Below, piece by piece: positions 1-11,866 of a stretch of 64,000 nucleotides of DNA (within the stretch, counting starts at the first letter, position 1; each line of letters begins with the position of its first letter). The stretch is from Papio anubis (taxonomy: Eukaryota > Chordata > Mammalia > Primates > Cercopithecidae): positions 121,770,750 through 121,834,749 of the forward strand of contig NC_044996.1 of assembly GCF_008728515.1 (NCBI RefSeq). The letters run 5' to 3'. The position numbers and the translations under genes are program-made. The notes below the pieces were generated by a model. It worked only from the letters and a program-made list of their open reading frames with translations, was not told where the DNA came from and searched no databases.

Positions 1-948
1 TTTAATAAATGGTGCTGGGAAAATTGGCTAGCCATAAGTAGAAAGCTGAAACTGGATCCTTTCCTTACTCCTTATACGAAAATTAATTCAAGATGGATTA
101 GAGACTTAAATGTTAGACCTAATACCATAAAAATCCTAGAGGAAAACCTAGGTAGTACCATTCAGGACATAGGCATGGGCAAAGACTTCATGTCTAAAAC
201 ACCAAAAGCAACGGCAGCAAAAGCTAAAATTGACAAATGGGATCTAATTAAACTAAAGAGCTTCTGCACAGCAAAAGAAACTACCATCAGAGTGAACAGG
301 CAACCTACAGAATGGGAGAACATTTTTGCAATCTACTCATCTGACAAAGGGCTAATATCCAGAACCTACAAAGAACTCAAACAAATTTACAAGAAAAAAA
401 CAAACAACCCCATCAAAAAGTGGGCAAAGGATATGAACAGACATTTCTCAAAAGAAGACATTCATACAGCCAACAGACACATGAAAAAATGCTCATCATC
501 ACTGGCCATCAGAGAAATGCAAATCAAAACCACAATGAGATACCATCTCACACCAGTTAGAATGGCGATCATTCAAAAGTCAGGAAACAACAGGTGCTGG
601 AGAGGATGTGGAGAAATAGGAACACTTTTACACTGTTGGTGGGATTGTAAACTAGTTCAACCATTATGGAAAACAGTATGGCGATTCCTCAAGGATCTAG
701 AACTAGATGTACCATATGACCCAGCCATCCCATTACTGGGGATATACCCAAAGGATTATAAATTATGCTGCTATAAAGACACATGCACACGTATGTTTAT
801 TGCAGCACTATTCACAATAGCAAAGACTTGGAATCAACCCAAATGTCCATCAGTGACAGATTGGATTAAGAAAATGTGGCACATATACACCATGGAATAC
901 TATGCAGCCATAAAAAAGGATGAGTTTGTGTCCTTTGTAGGGACATGA
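1..948 (+). CDS. LINE-1 ORF2 C-terminal fragment (partial at 5' end)
   Basis: Frame 1 is open from base 1 to the TGA at 946-948, giving 315 codons of the LINE-1 ORF2 protein. That protein is the endonuclease/reverse transcriptase that copies L1 RNA into the genome by target-primed reverse transcription. Only the region after the RT domain is present. The cysteine-rich C-terminal motif is visible ([18 protein letters not shown]), as is the familiar [13 protein letters not shown] stretch near the end. No frameshift or stop interrupts the visible part, which is unusual in this window. The first ATG at 175 is internal and not a real start. Whether the whole element is intact cannot be told from here. 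Confidence 0.9.
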   Translation, partial: FNKWCWENWLAISRKLKLDPFLTPYTKINSRWIRDLNVRPNTIKILEENLGSTIQDIGMGKDFMSKTPKATAAKAKIDKWDLIKLKSFCTAKETTIRVNRQPTEWENIFAIYSSDKGLISRTYKELKQIYKKKTNNPIKKWAKDMNRHFSKEDIHTANRHMKKCSSSLAIREMQIKTTMRYHLTPVRMAIIQKSGNNRCWRGCGEIGTLLHCWWDCKLVQPLWKTVWRFLKDLELDVPYDPAIPLLGIYPKDYKLCCYKDTCTRMFIAALFTIAKTWNQPKCPSVTDWIKKMWHIYTMEYYAAIKKDEFVSFVGT

Positions 949-1270
949 ATGTAGCTGGAAACCATCATTCTTAGCAAACTATCACAAGAACAGAAAACCA
1001 AACACCGCATGTTCTCACTCATAGGTGGGAACTGAACAATGAGATCACTTGGACTCAGGAAGGGGAACATCACACACCGGGGCCTATCATGGGGAGGGGG
1101 GAGGGGGGAGGGATTGCATTGGGAGTTATACCTGATGGGTATAACGAGTTGATGGGTGCAGCAGACCAACATGGCACAAGTATACATATGTAACAAACCT
1201 GCACGTTATGCACATGTACCCTACAACTTAAAGTATAATAATAATAAATAAATTAAAAAAAAAAAAAAAA
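1..1270 (+). mobile_element. LINE-1 3' end (L1PA-type), entering from the left
   Basis: This is the 3' part of a primate LINE-1: the C-terminal ORF2 frame, a 3' UTR with a G-rich tract at about 1,094-1,111, and a terminal A-tract ending at 1,270. The insertion split an endogenous-retrovirus pol relic. The sequence after 1,270 (gattgcttgaaagg) matches the RT-to-RNase H stretch at about 57,830. The open ORF2 frame and sharp tail suggest a fairly young L1PA element. The 5' part lies outside the window, so its full length and target duplication cannot be judged. Confidence 0.95.
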
Positions 1271-2734
1271 GATTGCTTGAAAGGCATTCAACTTGACCAA
1301 CAGCCTGCCTTAGAAACTCTCCAACAAGTTGTCTAGACCACCTTGCCACTGAGGCAAGTCACCCAGAGGCATTTTGAAAGGAAGTGTCAGTAACTGCTAT
1401 TAATGCAGACAAAAACTTACAGCAAAAGATGTGGCTCTTTTGTTAAAGGTAATAGCACATTTTGGGATTCATTTGCGGTCCTTGTCTGAAACTATCACTT
1501 GACAAATGTCACTTTAGAGACTTTTGATGGCTTGTTAGTTGGTGTTGGCGGACATCAACAGAGTAACAAGACAGGAGCAGGTCTTGATAGACCCTGAATT
1601 CTTTATTATGGGATGAATCCCAAATGAGAACGCTGTTAAAGTGAGTTTTGGCTAAGAAACATTCATTTTAAAGGGAAAAGGGTATTTCCAGAGAAGAAGT
1701 ACATCAGATAGTAAAGGTATCTTGGAGGTGTAGGAAAAAGTGTCCAGTCACCCTCTAGCTGTGCCTGTGTCAGATGCAGGGACTGTGCCACCTTGATGTT
1801 CCTGGTGGCTTTGGTGCATCCAGGTTCCTGAGTGTTCCTGAGTCTTGTTCATGGATGCATCTACTAAGTTGAAGGTAGATGGGGTATAGTAGGCTGCAGA
1901 AGTTGTACAATCTGTACAAAACCTGCTTGCTTCTTCTGTGCATGAAAAGGGAATTCTGATGTATTGGTTTAGATATAGGCTGCAGTTCTTGCCTTAAAAA
2001 TAGCCCCCCAGTTCACCTTGTTATATTTTGAATCACTCCTGGCAACATGCCCATGGGCTGACAGTGTGGACTAATGCCTGGCAGGGGGCCGACTATATGA
2101 TCAAGTCTCAGCCTCAGTGGTGGCAACTATAATCAGGTAATTGCATAAAAGGTATACTTCCTATTTATGCCGCATGTAAATCCTTGTGGATAAAGTCCAT
2201 TTGGGGATGAAAATTAGTGGAATTAATAAGCTCATCAGACATGTCCTGCCCATGTTGAGATAATGGCCGCCTTGATAGAATATCCAACAAGGCATGGTAG
2301 TCCATCTACAATTCAGGATCTGGCCCCAAATTAAGACTTACTGTTTCCAGCATATGAGACCAAGGGAGTCTGGCAAATGTGCCCAGAGTGCCAGCTGTCT
2401 AGTCGAGTAGAAAGAGGATCTCTGGATCCCACATGCAGATAGTTCAGATCTGGCGCTGTACCCTTTCTCAAGGTTACCACTGTTCATGGGCTGCAGTATA
2501 TCCCTTTTCTGTGTATGGCATTGTCAATCCTGTGCACACAGCAGATGTGGAATTCTTTGAAATAACTGTTAGTTGGACTGGCTTAATATTTGGATTCACC
2601 AACCACATACAGTTACACGTTGGTGCAACCTTTACGGCAAAAAGTACTCCCTGCAATGAACTATTTACTTCACATGCCATCCCCAGACAGCAGGTGCCAT
2701 TGAAAAATGACTCAAATTCTTAAAGAAAATGGAT
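1271..2734 (+). pseudogene. ERV pol relic, RNase H to integrase part (array copy 1)
   Basis: Decayed retroviral pol downstream of the RT active site. It aligns by eye with 24,110-25,600, 52,440-53,960 and 57,830-60,480. Shared landmarks are the 'gtccagtcaccctctag' stretch at about 1,742 and the integrase tail near 2,610-2,710, ending in 'caggtgccattgaaa'. An open stretch at 2,433-2,723 covers the integrase remnant, but its catalytic aspartate codon is lost (an H-V-G pattern where other copies read D-N-G). There are many stops and frameshifts. The RT half to the left was separated by the LINE-1 insertion ending at 1,270. ERV family not assigned. Confidence 0.7.
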
Positions 2735-2830
2735 CATTACACATTGCATACATATATCAAAATATCACCTGTACCCTCAAAATATGCACAACTGTTATAT
2801 GTTGATAAAAAATAAAACAACAACAAAAAA
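2735..2830 (+). mobile_element. LINE-1 3' terminal fragment
   Basis: About 95 bp resembling an older LINE-1 3' end (cacctgtaccctcaaaat...) with a degenerate A-rich tail (aaaataaaacaacaacaaaa). It interrupts the integrase-to-E module, which continues at 2,831 with 'gcagaatggacagctgatgctcagc', matching about 54,300. Confidence 0.65.
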
Positions 2831-3865
2831 CCTTAGCAGAATGGACAGCTGATGCTCAGCTTGTAGTGGAGCACAGGCTTAAGAAAGTCAGTTTTGTTTC
2901 TAAATGTGACATTTTCCCAGCAGGTTTCTTCCATTTAAATTAAATGTTTGTTTATGAGATTAGGGAAAGCAAGTGAAGGCTTTTATTCAGGACACAGAAG
3001 AAAATGCCTACCACAGTGACAACTCCCTCTAAAATTTCTTTCCTTCTTCTTCCACCTCAATATTCACATCTCTAAAGTTGGAAATGGACTAATGTCAGCC
3101 GACCCAGTTTTGCTCAGGGTTTTGGCAGATAGTATGGTACCTCACCTTAGGATATGGGGTCCTAGACATTTATTGTTTTGACCTTTGGAGCCTCTGCCAA
3201 AATACTTACATCCAAAAGCACATTGCTTTCAATATCCTGTTCAAGACGGACTTTCAGGAACTTGTCTGACCCACAACATCTTGCCTCAATGCAGCCTTAA
3301 TTGTGGGTCTGAGGATACATTTAGTTGTCTAGTTTACGTATTTCAGAAGCGAATGTAAGCCAGTATTCCTTCTTCCTGTCATTCTGTGAGATGTCAGCAT
3401 GTATGCAGACCCTGCCACAGGTTGACTTCCTTCTGCTCTCTAGACTTGAAGCCTTCTGGTTGTTCTTAAAGATAATTTTTATATTGGATTATCTCTATAT
3501 CATTAAGTGGGGGTTTTAGACTAATGGTTATTCTCTGGGAACCTCTTTTGTATTTTTAACGGTACTCTGAAAAGACTTGGTGATTGTTGGCTTTTGAATT
3601 CACTGTACCTTCTGGTGCCTAGTAAATCCACATGTGTAGTCCTGTAATTTTGCAAAAATCATTTCCTCCTATTTGTATTCTTTCTGCCTTTTGGATCATG
3701 ACATGTTGTGTACCCAGTTAGGCTAGGAACTGCAATTCCAAGTTTGCAATGAGGTGGTTGGCAGCCCTCAGGAGGCCTTATCTCCATGTTGGCCTTGGGC
3801 CTCAGCTCCCGCATGGAGTGGATTTTCAAGGCCCCAGCTGCTTTTGACAAATGTACTTGATAGAA
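2831..3865 (+). repeat. Array modules E and Z (copy 1)
   Basis: Non-coding array sequence. The E part (about 2,840-3,270: 'cttaagaaagtcag', later 'cctctgccaaa') aligns with 25,950-26,570, 34,380-34,820, 54,300-54,700 and 60,500-61,190. The Z part (from about 3,340: 'catgtatgcagaccctgccaca') aligns with 26,990-27,500 and 45,110-45,480, and more distantly with 4,600, 17,100 and 31,080. Short open frames here have no recognisable domain. Confidence 0.7.
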
Positions 3866-4170
<305 letters not shown>

Positions 4171-5163
4171 GGAATTTTTAACCTACCTTCTAATTCCAGA
4201 GGCACCTAAGGTCACAGTACACGTTTAGAAAAATGCAGTTGGTAGTGAAAAGGGTAGGAGGAGAATCTGGATGTGTTCCATGGTCATTGGAGATCTCATT
4301 TAGGAACAGATCTCATTTAGGAAGCCACATATATGGGAGATGAGTATGTGGAAATAAATTTTATTAGGATACTCTCTAGGAAAGTGTCCTTGAATGATTG
4401 GGGTACAGTCTTCATTGTGAGTACCATTGCATTTTTTTTTTTTCGTAGATACCACTCAGCTTAATAAGAACATGGGAAACATGGGAAAAGATAGAGAAAG
4501 AGCACAAAGGGGAACAAAGGGATAAAAGGGGATTGAATGGGGAGAAATTCAGGAAGACAAGGCAGGTATAATGTGTGTGTAACCCAATATCCCTTTATCC
4601 TGTCTTTCTGTGAGATGTCCGGGTGCATGCAGACTGCCACATGTATGACTGCCTTCAGCTCTTTTTGGGTTAGTAGCCCCCTTTTTATTCCCAGAGGATC
4701 ATCTCCAGTATGAAATTCTCCTTCCCTCCTTTAAGCAGGGGAATTTATACTAGTTGGTTTTCTCAGGGGGGCCTCTTTATTTTTTTATATTTTCAATATC
4801 CACTGAAAAATGCTAGAAGAGTAGGATTGTGCATAGCTGAGAAGTCGCTATGTATCTCCTACCTTGGGGCTACCAAACATTCCAGAGAGGAGTGCCGTCC
4901 TGCAGTCCTCATTATAATTTCTTGGCTGTCCGATTTCTCTGGGGCGTATTCAGATAGAAATTCGTTCACTGTGTCCACAATTGTGTTGTTGTTGAGCCGC
5001 CTTCGTGGAAACACAAAGAAAGTAATTTTCTTTTTATGTAAAACAACTGGCTTGAGAATGTTCTTTCTTTGTATTGGAAGGAATCTCATGAAGTTCCCAT
5101 AGTCATCTGGCTACTCTTAACAAACTGTCCTGCGGTCACTTCTAAGCAGGTAGAAACCCAATC
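4171..5163 (+). repeat. Array module Z, second copy in series 1
   Basis: Aligns along its length with 27,545-28,600, with shared phrases such as 'aggaaagtgtccttgaatgattg' and 'gtgcatgcagactgccaca'. It is a more distant paralogue of 17,100-18,350, 31,030-31,800 and 46,850-47,780. On the minus strand a frame (4,859-5,089) contains the shared YAP...RTAG pattern described in the findings. A small local duplication (agatctcatttagga twice) lies at about 4,290-4,320. Confidence 0.65.
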
Positions 5164-5344
5164 TAGAATAATACATTAACTATAGTTATCATGCTGTACA
5201 TTAGATCTCCAGAACTTACTCATGTTATAACTGAAAGTTTATACCCTTTGACTAGCATCTCCCTATTAACTCCATCCTGGTAACCACCCTTCTACTGTCT
5301 TTCTATGAGTTCAACTTATTGAGATTCCACATATAAGTGAAGTG
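5164..5344 (-). mobile_element. LINE-1 3' region fragment, antisense
   Basis: Antisense LINE-1 3' UTR text (ttaactatagttatcatgctgtacattagatc ... gagattccacatataag). It lies exactly where the array jumps from module Z to module L, skipping H, I and K. Confidence 0.7.
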
Positions 5345-5464
5345 ACAAGTATTGCCAGCAGATCCTGTATGTTTCCATTTCTTCACAAGGTGTCCTAGTG
5401 CCTCACTTTAGATTATGGCAGTATCTGACATTTATTATCTTGGCCTTTGGAGACCAAGGCCAAG

Positions 5465-5488
5465 TCTGATAAGGCTGTCCTTATCAGA
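5465..5488. repeat. Short perfect hairpin
   Basis: TCTGATAAGG and CCTTATCAGA form a 10-bp perfect inverted repeat around a 4-nt loop (5,475-5,478). GTCTGATAAGGCTG then recurs directly at about 5,492. Paralogous module L copies lack it. Confidence 0.8.
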
Positions 5489-5494
5489 TTAGTC

Positions 5495-5884
5495 TGATAA
5501 GGCTGCCACAACAAAGTAGCACCAACTCAGTGTTTAAACAACAGAAATTTGTCTCACAGTTCTGGAGGCTATAAGTCAGAAATCAATGTGTTGGCTGTTG
5601 GTTCCTTCCAAGGGCTGCAAGAGAAGGCTCTGTTCTAGGCCTCTGTCGTTGGCTTATAGATGACCATCTTCCTATTCACATGGCATTCTCTCTGTATATG
5701 TCTGTGTCCAAATTTCCTCTTCTTAAAGGACACCAGTCATATTGGAACAGGGCCACCTAAAGTCTTTGTTTTAACTTGATTACTTCTGTAAAGTCCCTAT
5801 CTCCAAATAGTGTCACATTCTAAGACACTGGGTGTTAGGACTTCACATATAAACGTTTTGGAGGACACAATTCAATCCATAACA
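5495..5884 (+). mobile_element. Medium-reiterated dispersed repeat, family unassigned
   Basis: A commonly seen primate dispersed repeat running from 'gctgccacaacaaagtagcac' through 'cagttctggaggct' and 'gtctgtgtccaaatttcctc' to 'caattcaatccataacag'. I recognise the sequence but cannot name its family safely. Related copies occur in the same place in module L at 19,160-19,500 and 32,880-33,312. The L copies at 39,200 and 49,480 lack it. Confidence 0.7.
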
Positions 5885-6427
5885 GAGCCTCTGCCAAATC
5901 TCTTACCTGAGACAGTGTGTGTTCAACTTCCCATTCGATGCAGGCTTTCAGGAATGTGTCTTTTCTCGGTCTGGGCATCTTAGCCCCTAGGATTTTGTCA
6001 CTCACCCCTCTGTTGTGCTCCTTCTTTTCTTTCCAAGTGTTCCTCTTAGATGCTTTGATTTTAATACAATCTCAGGCCTCTCAACATTATAGCCTCCACG
6101 TGTAGACATTGGAAAGCACAGCTCTTTCTTGTGCGTGTGATAGACGTGTGGTTCACTCACAAGTCAGTCTCTTTTGTATCTTCCAGCAAGAGCATTCCAG
6201 CCACAGGTTCTGGACTTCATTTGTGTGAGTCTGATATTAATCCCTGGTTTTGCTAATTCCAGAAGGATATAAGACAAACTTTAAAAAAATAGCCTTGTTG
6301 AAATATCATTGATATATTAAAATTATATGTATTTAAGGTATATAACTTGTTTTGATATACATATATATCATGAAGTGATCACCACAATAAAGCTAATTAA
6401 CATATTCATTACCTCTACAGAGTTACC

Positions 6428-6430
<3 letters not shown>

Positions 6431-6462
<32 letters not shown>
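6431..6462. repeat. (GT)n microsatellite
   Basis: Sixteen uninterrupted GT units inside the antisense LINE-1 3' UTR, followed by GTATGTG. Likely length-polymorphic. Confidence 0.95.
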
Positions 6463-6468
<6 letters not shown>

Positions 6469-8338
6469 TGAGAAGATTAGATTTAAGATATATCCTCTTA
6501 GCAAACTACAGGTATAGAGTACAGTACTGTTAACTATTGTGACTATGCTGTAAATTAGATCTGCAGAAATTACTCATCTTGGAAAACTAAAAGTTTGTAC
6601 CCCTTGACCAACATCATCCCTTTTCCCCTACCTTCCATCCCTTGATAACCATCCTTCTATTCTCTGTTTCTGTGAGTTTGACTTTTTTAGATTCCACACA
6701 TAAGTGAGATCATGCAGTAGTTGTCCCTCTGTGTCTGGCTTATTTCACTTAGCACAATGTCCTCCAGGTTCATCCAAGTTGTCACAAATGGCAGGATTTC
6801 CTTCCTTTTTTGAGGCTGAATAATATTACACACACACAGACACACCACATTTTCTTTATCTGTTCATCCACCAACACTGAGGTTGTTTTCATATTTTGGC
6901 TATTGGGAATAATACTGCAGTAAACATGGGAGTGCAGATATGCAGATATCTCTTTTAATTCTCATTTCAATTCCTTTGGATATATACCCAGAAGTGGGAT
7001 TGCTGGGCTGTATGGTAATTCTATTTTTAATATTTTGAGGAACCTCCATACTACTTCCATAATGACTGTACTGATTTACATTCCCATCAACAGTGTATAA
7101 CATCCTCGACAACACGTATCTTTTGACTCTTTGATAATAGCCCTCCTAACAGTTGTGAGGTGATATCCCATTGTGGTTTTGATTTGCATTTCTCTGATGA
7201 TTAGGGATGTTGAGCACCTTTTCATATACCTGTTGTATTGTCTTCTTTGGAAAAAAGGTCTATTTAGGTCCTTTGCCCATTTTTAAACTGAGTTATTTGG
7301 GGTTTTTTTTTTTTTCCTGTTAAGGTGTAAGGTGTAAGATTTGCTTATATATTTTAGATATTAACACCTTATCATATATGGTTTGTAAATATTTTCTACC
7401 AGTCTCTAGCTTGCCTTTTCGTTTTGTTGATTGTTTCCTTTGTTGTGCAGAAACTTTTTAGTTTGACATAGTCCTATTTGTTTACTTTTGCTTTTGTTGC
7501 CTGTGTTTTTGGTGTCATATGCAAGAAATTGTTGCCAAAACCAATGTCAAGGAGTTTTCCCCCTGGTTTCTTCTAGGAGTTTTATAGTTTTAGACCTTAT
7601 CTTTAAGTCTTTAATCCATTTTGTGTCAGTTTTTGTTTATGGTGTAAGATAAGGGTCTGATTTCATTATTTTGCATGTGGACATCCAGTTTTCCCAACAC
7701 CATTTATTGAAGTGACTATCCTTTCCCTATTGTGTATTCTTGATGCCTTTGTTGAAGATTAGTCGAACATATATGTGTGGGTTTATTTCTTGGATCTCTG
7801 TTTTGTTCCATTGGTCTATACATCTGTTTTTCTGCCAGTACCCTACTATTTTGATTATTATAGCTTTGTAATAGAATTTGAAGTCAGGAAGTGACTCCAG
7901 CTTTGTTCTTCTTGTTCAATATTACTTTGGTTATTCGGTTTCCTTTATGGTTCCATATACATTTCGGAATTGTTTTTTCTGTTTCTGTAAAGATGCCATT
8001 GTGATTTTGACAGGAATTGCACTGAATCTGTAGATTGCTTGTATAGTATGAACATTTTAACAGTATTAATTCTTCCAATCCATGAACATGGGAAGTCTTT
8101 GTATTATTTGTCTTTTAAAATTTCTTTTATCAGTGTTTTGTAATTTTTACTGTACAAGTCTTTAATTTCTTCAGTTAATTTCTAAGTATTTTATTTTTTT
8201 GCTAATTAAATGGGATTGTTTTCCTAATTTCCCTTTTGGACAGTTTGTTGTTACTGTATAGAAACACCACTGATTTTTTAGTGTTGATTTTGTATCCTAC
8301 AACTTTACTGAATTTGCTTTTTAGTTCTAAGAGTTTTT

Positions 8339-8371
8339 GTGTGTGTGTGTGTGTGTATGTATGTGTGTGTG
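8339..8371. repeat. Imperfect (GT)n microsatellite
   Basis: About 33 bp of GT with TATGTATG interruptions, in antisense LINE-1 ORF2. The ORF across it (start 8,339) is an artefact. Confidence 0.9.
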
Positions 8372-9776
8372 GAGTCTTTAGGGTTTTCTAGGTGTATGGT
8401 CATGTTATCTGCAGACAGAGATAATTTTACTTCTTTCTTTCTGATTTGGATGCCTTTTATTTTGTTTTCTTGCCTGATTGCTCTGGCTAAGACTTCCAGT
8501 ACTTTGTCAAGTAGCAGTGGCAGTAATTGTCATCCTTGCCTTGTTCTGGATCTTAGATGAAAAGCTGTCAGTTTTTCCTCATTGAAAATGATTTTAACCG
8601 TGGGTTAAATGGTCTTCATTGTGTTGAGGTAAGTTCCTTCTCTACCTATTTTGTTGAGATTTTTTATCATGAAAGGGTGCTGAATTTTGTCAAATGCTTT
8701 TTCTGCATCTATGGAGATGATTATGTGATTTTATCTTTCATTCTGTTAGTGTGGTATATCACATTAAATTTTGCATATTGAACCATCTTTGCATCCTAGG
8801 GACAAATCCCACTTGGTTGTGGTATATAATCCTTTTGATGTGCTGTTGAATTTGGTTTTATAGTATTTTATTCAAGATGTTTTGCATCTATGTTTCAGGA
8901 ATATTGGCCTACAGATTTTTTTTTGTTTTTCCCTTGTGCTGTCTTTGGCTGGCTTTGGAATTAGGGTAATGCTGGCCTCATACAATGAGTTTGGAAGTGT
9001 TCCCTCTTCTTTTACTTTTTGGAAGAGTTTGAGAAGGGTTGGCATTTTTTCTTTGAGTATTTGGTAGAATTCACTCATGAAACCATCTGGTCTTGGGCTT
9101 TTCTTTGTTGGGAGGTTTCTGATTATGAATTCAGTTTCCTTATGTGATACTGAGCTTTTCAGGCTTTTTGTTTCTTCTTGATTTGGTCTTGCTAGGTTGT
9201 ATATTTTTCAGAATTTATTCATTTCTTCTAGATTATCCAATTTGTTAGTGTATAATTGTTCATAATAATCCCTTATAATCCTTTTTATTTCTGCATCATT
9301 TTTTGTATTGTACTTCTTTCATTTCTGATTTCATTCGAGTCTTCTCCCTTTTTTCTTAGTCTAGCTAAGTGTTTGTCAATTTTGTTTATCTTTTCAGAAT
9401 ACTAACTCTTAATTTTATTGATTTTTAAAGTTGTTTTTTTATTTCATTTATTGCTGCTGTAATCTTTATTATTTCCTTCCTTCTGCTGACTTTGGATTTA
9501 ATTAGTTCTTTTTCTAGTTCCTTGAGTTATAAAATTAGGTTGTTTAACATCTTTCTTCTTTTTGATGTAGATATTTATTGCCATAAACTACCCTCTTATT
9601 ACGTTTTTGCTTCATCTTGTAAGTTTTCATAAATTGTATTTTCATTTTCATTTGTATCCAGGTAGTTTTAAAATTTCCTTTTGATTTCCTCTTTTGTCTA
9701 ATAGTTGTTCAAGAGTGTGTTATTTAGTTTCCATGTGTTTGTGAAATTTCCTGTTTTTTAAAAAAATTAAATTATT

Positions 9777-9862
9777 TGGGTGGGTGTGGTGGCTCACACC
9801 TGTAACCCCAGCACTTTGGGAGGCTGAGGCGGGCGGATTACCTGAGATCAGGAGTTCAAGAC
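9777..9862 (+). mobile_element. Alu left-monomer fragment
   Basis: Starts GGGTGGGTGTGGTGGCTCAC and stops abruptly after 'caggagttcaagac'. The rest of the Alu is missing, so a deletion or rearrangement joins it to the next segment. Confidence 0.9.
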
Positions 9863-11240
9863 ACTTAAGTGCATTTAAGTGTCCTGTAGTCCTGCTGGTG
9901 ATGGGAGCAGGGTTGCTGTCAATGGCTGTGGCTCCAGGCAGGCGAGTTTCAGGCTCTGAGGAGCATGTGACTTGGCTCTCTTTGTCTTTGGAGCATCCTC
10001 CTGGGTGCACTGCACTGCCCGTTCCTGGGGTGCAGGGCAGTGTGTGTGCCAGAGTGCTGGGGAGCCTACTGTTTTGCTGGGTCTAGCTGGTGTCATACTG
10101 CTGCAGACCTCTGGGTGGATGTGAGGGGATGTTAGTGGGGCTCCAGGGATGTGCAGATGCAGGGACTGTTGGGTTCCAGGGAAGAATGCAGTATAGTGGG
10201 GGTTGGGCTCTCAAAATGGTGCCATGCTATAGCTGCTTGGGACTTGGGGAGTGTGTGGGACCCAGTGTGAGCAACTTCTCTAGAGCAATGCCATTGCATG
10301 GTCTCCAGGCAGCTCCCCATGCTAGTCTTAGGGCCTGTGAGAGTTGAGGGGCTCTATTGTGGCTAGCATTATAGGAGTCTGTAGTGGGAATGCGGACGAC
10401 TGGGGATCTCTCCTTACCCTTTCCCCACACTGGGGAGCCTCTGGGCTCCCATCTGATCCTGGCTGAGCTGATTTGTGTACCTCTCCTCTCCTTCCATGCC
10501 TTGGGTATTTCCTTTCACTTCTCTGTTGAATTCCAGTGTTCTGTCTTAGATGCTGTATTCATAGTGTAGCTGGATTACATTTTATTCCACCTTGCTGTGC
10601 TTGTTGGCTGTGGGCAATTATGGGGCATTGTGATAATGATGGTGACTATGAGGTGATAACTAATAATGTGTTCCTGGTGTGGCCAGTATGTCTGAGGGTG
10701 GGAGATGTTCTAGGATGGTACAAGGTATATATGGAAGGAATCGGTGAGCCACGTAAGGATGATCTGGGCATACTGTGTAGGTAAGGTAATGGGAGGATTA
10801 TAAAAGGCGGATAGCTCCAGGGCATGGTCATACTGACATCCCACAGTTATTATATATAGATCCATGAGTCTTTTCTCAAGCCTTTTTTTTTTTTTTTTTA
10901 CAATAAGACTGATGGTCCCCTTACCCCTATGACTTTGGTGCTCCTCTGTTGTTCATCTTGTTGCTCTGTTTCTTCTATGACTAGTCTTTCTCTTCCTAAC
11001 CTCTAAGTTTTGGTGTTTTCCAAGGACATGTCTTTAAGTTCCTCATCTCAGGTCCCTCCTTTGCCAAATCTCACAAGTGCGAGGATGTCTCCATGCATCC
11101 CTCCTCTCCTGACCTCTCCTATTGCTTCCGTCTTTCTGCCCTAGCCTCTCCACTTGTTCCTTTCTCTCTCATGTAAAATTCTGGGTGGGAACTCCAGACT
11201 GGCATCAGACTGCTATCTTGTTACTCTGCCATCTTAAACT
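9863..11240 (-). mobile_element. Probable LINE-1 5' UTR, antisense
   Basis: A locally G- and C-richer stretch, unlike its AT-rich neighbours, with no long ORF. The right end (11,190-11,240) reads, in reverse, like a LINE-1 5' end (caagatggcagag-type start). Together with the antisense ORF2 to the left this suggests one long antisense LINE-1 with an internal deletion and a broken Alu at the junction. A retroviral or other LTR origin for 9,900-10,560 is not excluded. A poly-T run lies at 10,882-10,900. Confidence 0.4.
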
Positions 11241-11704
11241 CTTGCCTTCCTTCACACGGCCAGGGATTGCTCACCATCATGTGTAGCCCCTAGAAGGAAA
11301 GGCAAGGGCAAGGGCCTAAAGTCTGTAGCAGGGGGCCTGGAACAGGAAGTTTTTCCTCAGGTAAAACTTCCAATTCTGTAAAAGAAGGGGAGTATGAATG
11401 TTGATCAATAGCTAGCCTCCTCTTTCCCAGATAGCTTTACTATTCATCGTATAGCAATTTAGTATTGTAACCAAATTCGGAGTGGATTAGTGTAGAGGAT
11501 TATTGGAGCTGCCCTCTCTCCATTAGCTGACATCATGTCCTCAGGACAGAGAAGTCTGAAAGATCATCACATTGCAATCCTAGCTTTCTTGTAGTTCCTT
11601 TTGTTTTTTCTGCCATTTTCTACTAGTGACTTTAAGTATCCCAGTTATTTTTATAGATTTGTAAACTTTATGCTGCTTGTTTATTGTAAGCTCAGTTCAA
11701 AGCT
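11241..11704. other. Unassigned sequence
   Basis: No ORF, repeat family or paralogue within the window was recognised in this AT-rich stretch. Confidence 0.4.
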
Positions 11705-11866
11705 ACTGTGGAGGTGGGAGGGGGTGGATGATGATAGATTATTTAATGAGTACAGTGTATGTTATTTGAGTGATGGATACCGTAAAAGCCCTGACTTCAC
11801 CACTATGCCATCTATGCATGTAACAAAATTGCACTTGTACCCCTTAAATTTATACAAAAAAGCTAT
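11705..11866 (+). mobile_element. LINE-1 3' end fragment
   Basis: Sense LINE-1 3' text (gtggaggtgggaggggg ... gcacttgtaccccttaaa) ending in a short A-rich tail. It resembles 13,855-13,991 and belongs to an L1M/L1MA-type group. Confidence 0.8.

Larger units (their letters stand above)
5345..6282 (+). repeat. Array modules L and S (copy 1), with an inserted dispersed repeat
   Basis: Module L text ('cctcactttagattatgg ... catttattatcttggcctttgga', then 'cctctgccaaatctcttacctgag' and 'gcccctaggattttgtcac') aligns with 32,690-33,495, 19,500-19,700, 39,150-39,420 and 49,445-49,700. It is split by the dispersed repeat at 5,495-5,884. The end (6,090-6,280) is one S sub-repeat. Confidence 0.65.
6283..9776 (-). 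mobile_element. Older LINE-1, antisense, 3' UTR plus much of ORF2
   Basis: Antisense LINE-1. The 3' end is at the left (6,283 onward, 'caccacaataaagctaattaacatattcattac'). ORF2 text in reverse follows from about 6,900 ('tggatatatacccagaagtgggattgctgggc') to about 9,760. A minus-strand frame at 8,872-9,078 keeps recognisable ORF2 RT residues (SLYEASITLIPKP). Multiple stops and frameshifts make it dead. It interrupts module L/S of series 1. Confidence 0.9.

Noticed and set aside
4710..5102. 130-codon plus-strand open frame in module Z
   Set aside because: Not open in the paralogous Z copies at 28,100, 31,300 or 47,400, so not maintained.
9784..10347. Overlapping frames in the GC-richer segment, considered as a small gene
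   Set aside because: The first starts inside an Alu fragment, both strands are equally open, and the segment looks like antisense LINE-1 5' UTR.
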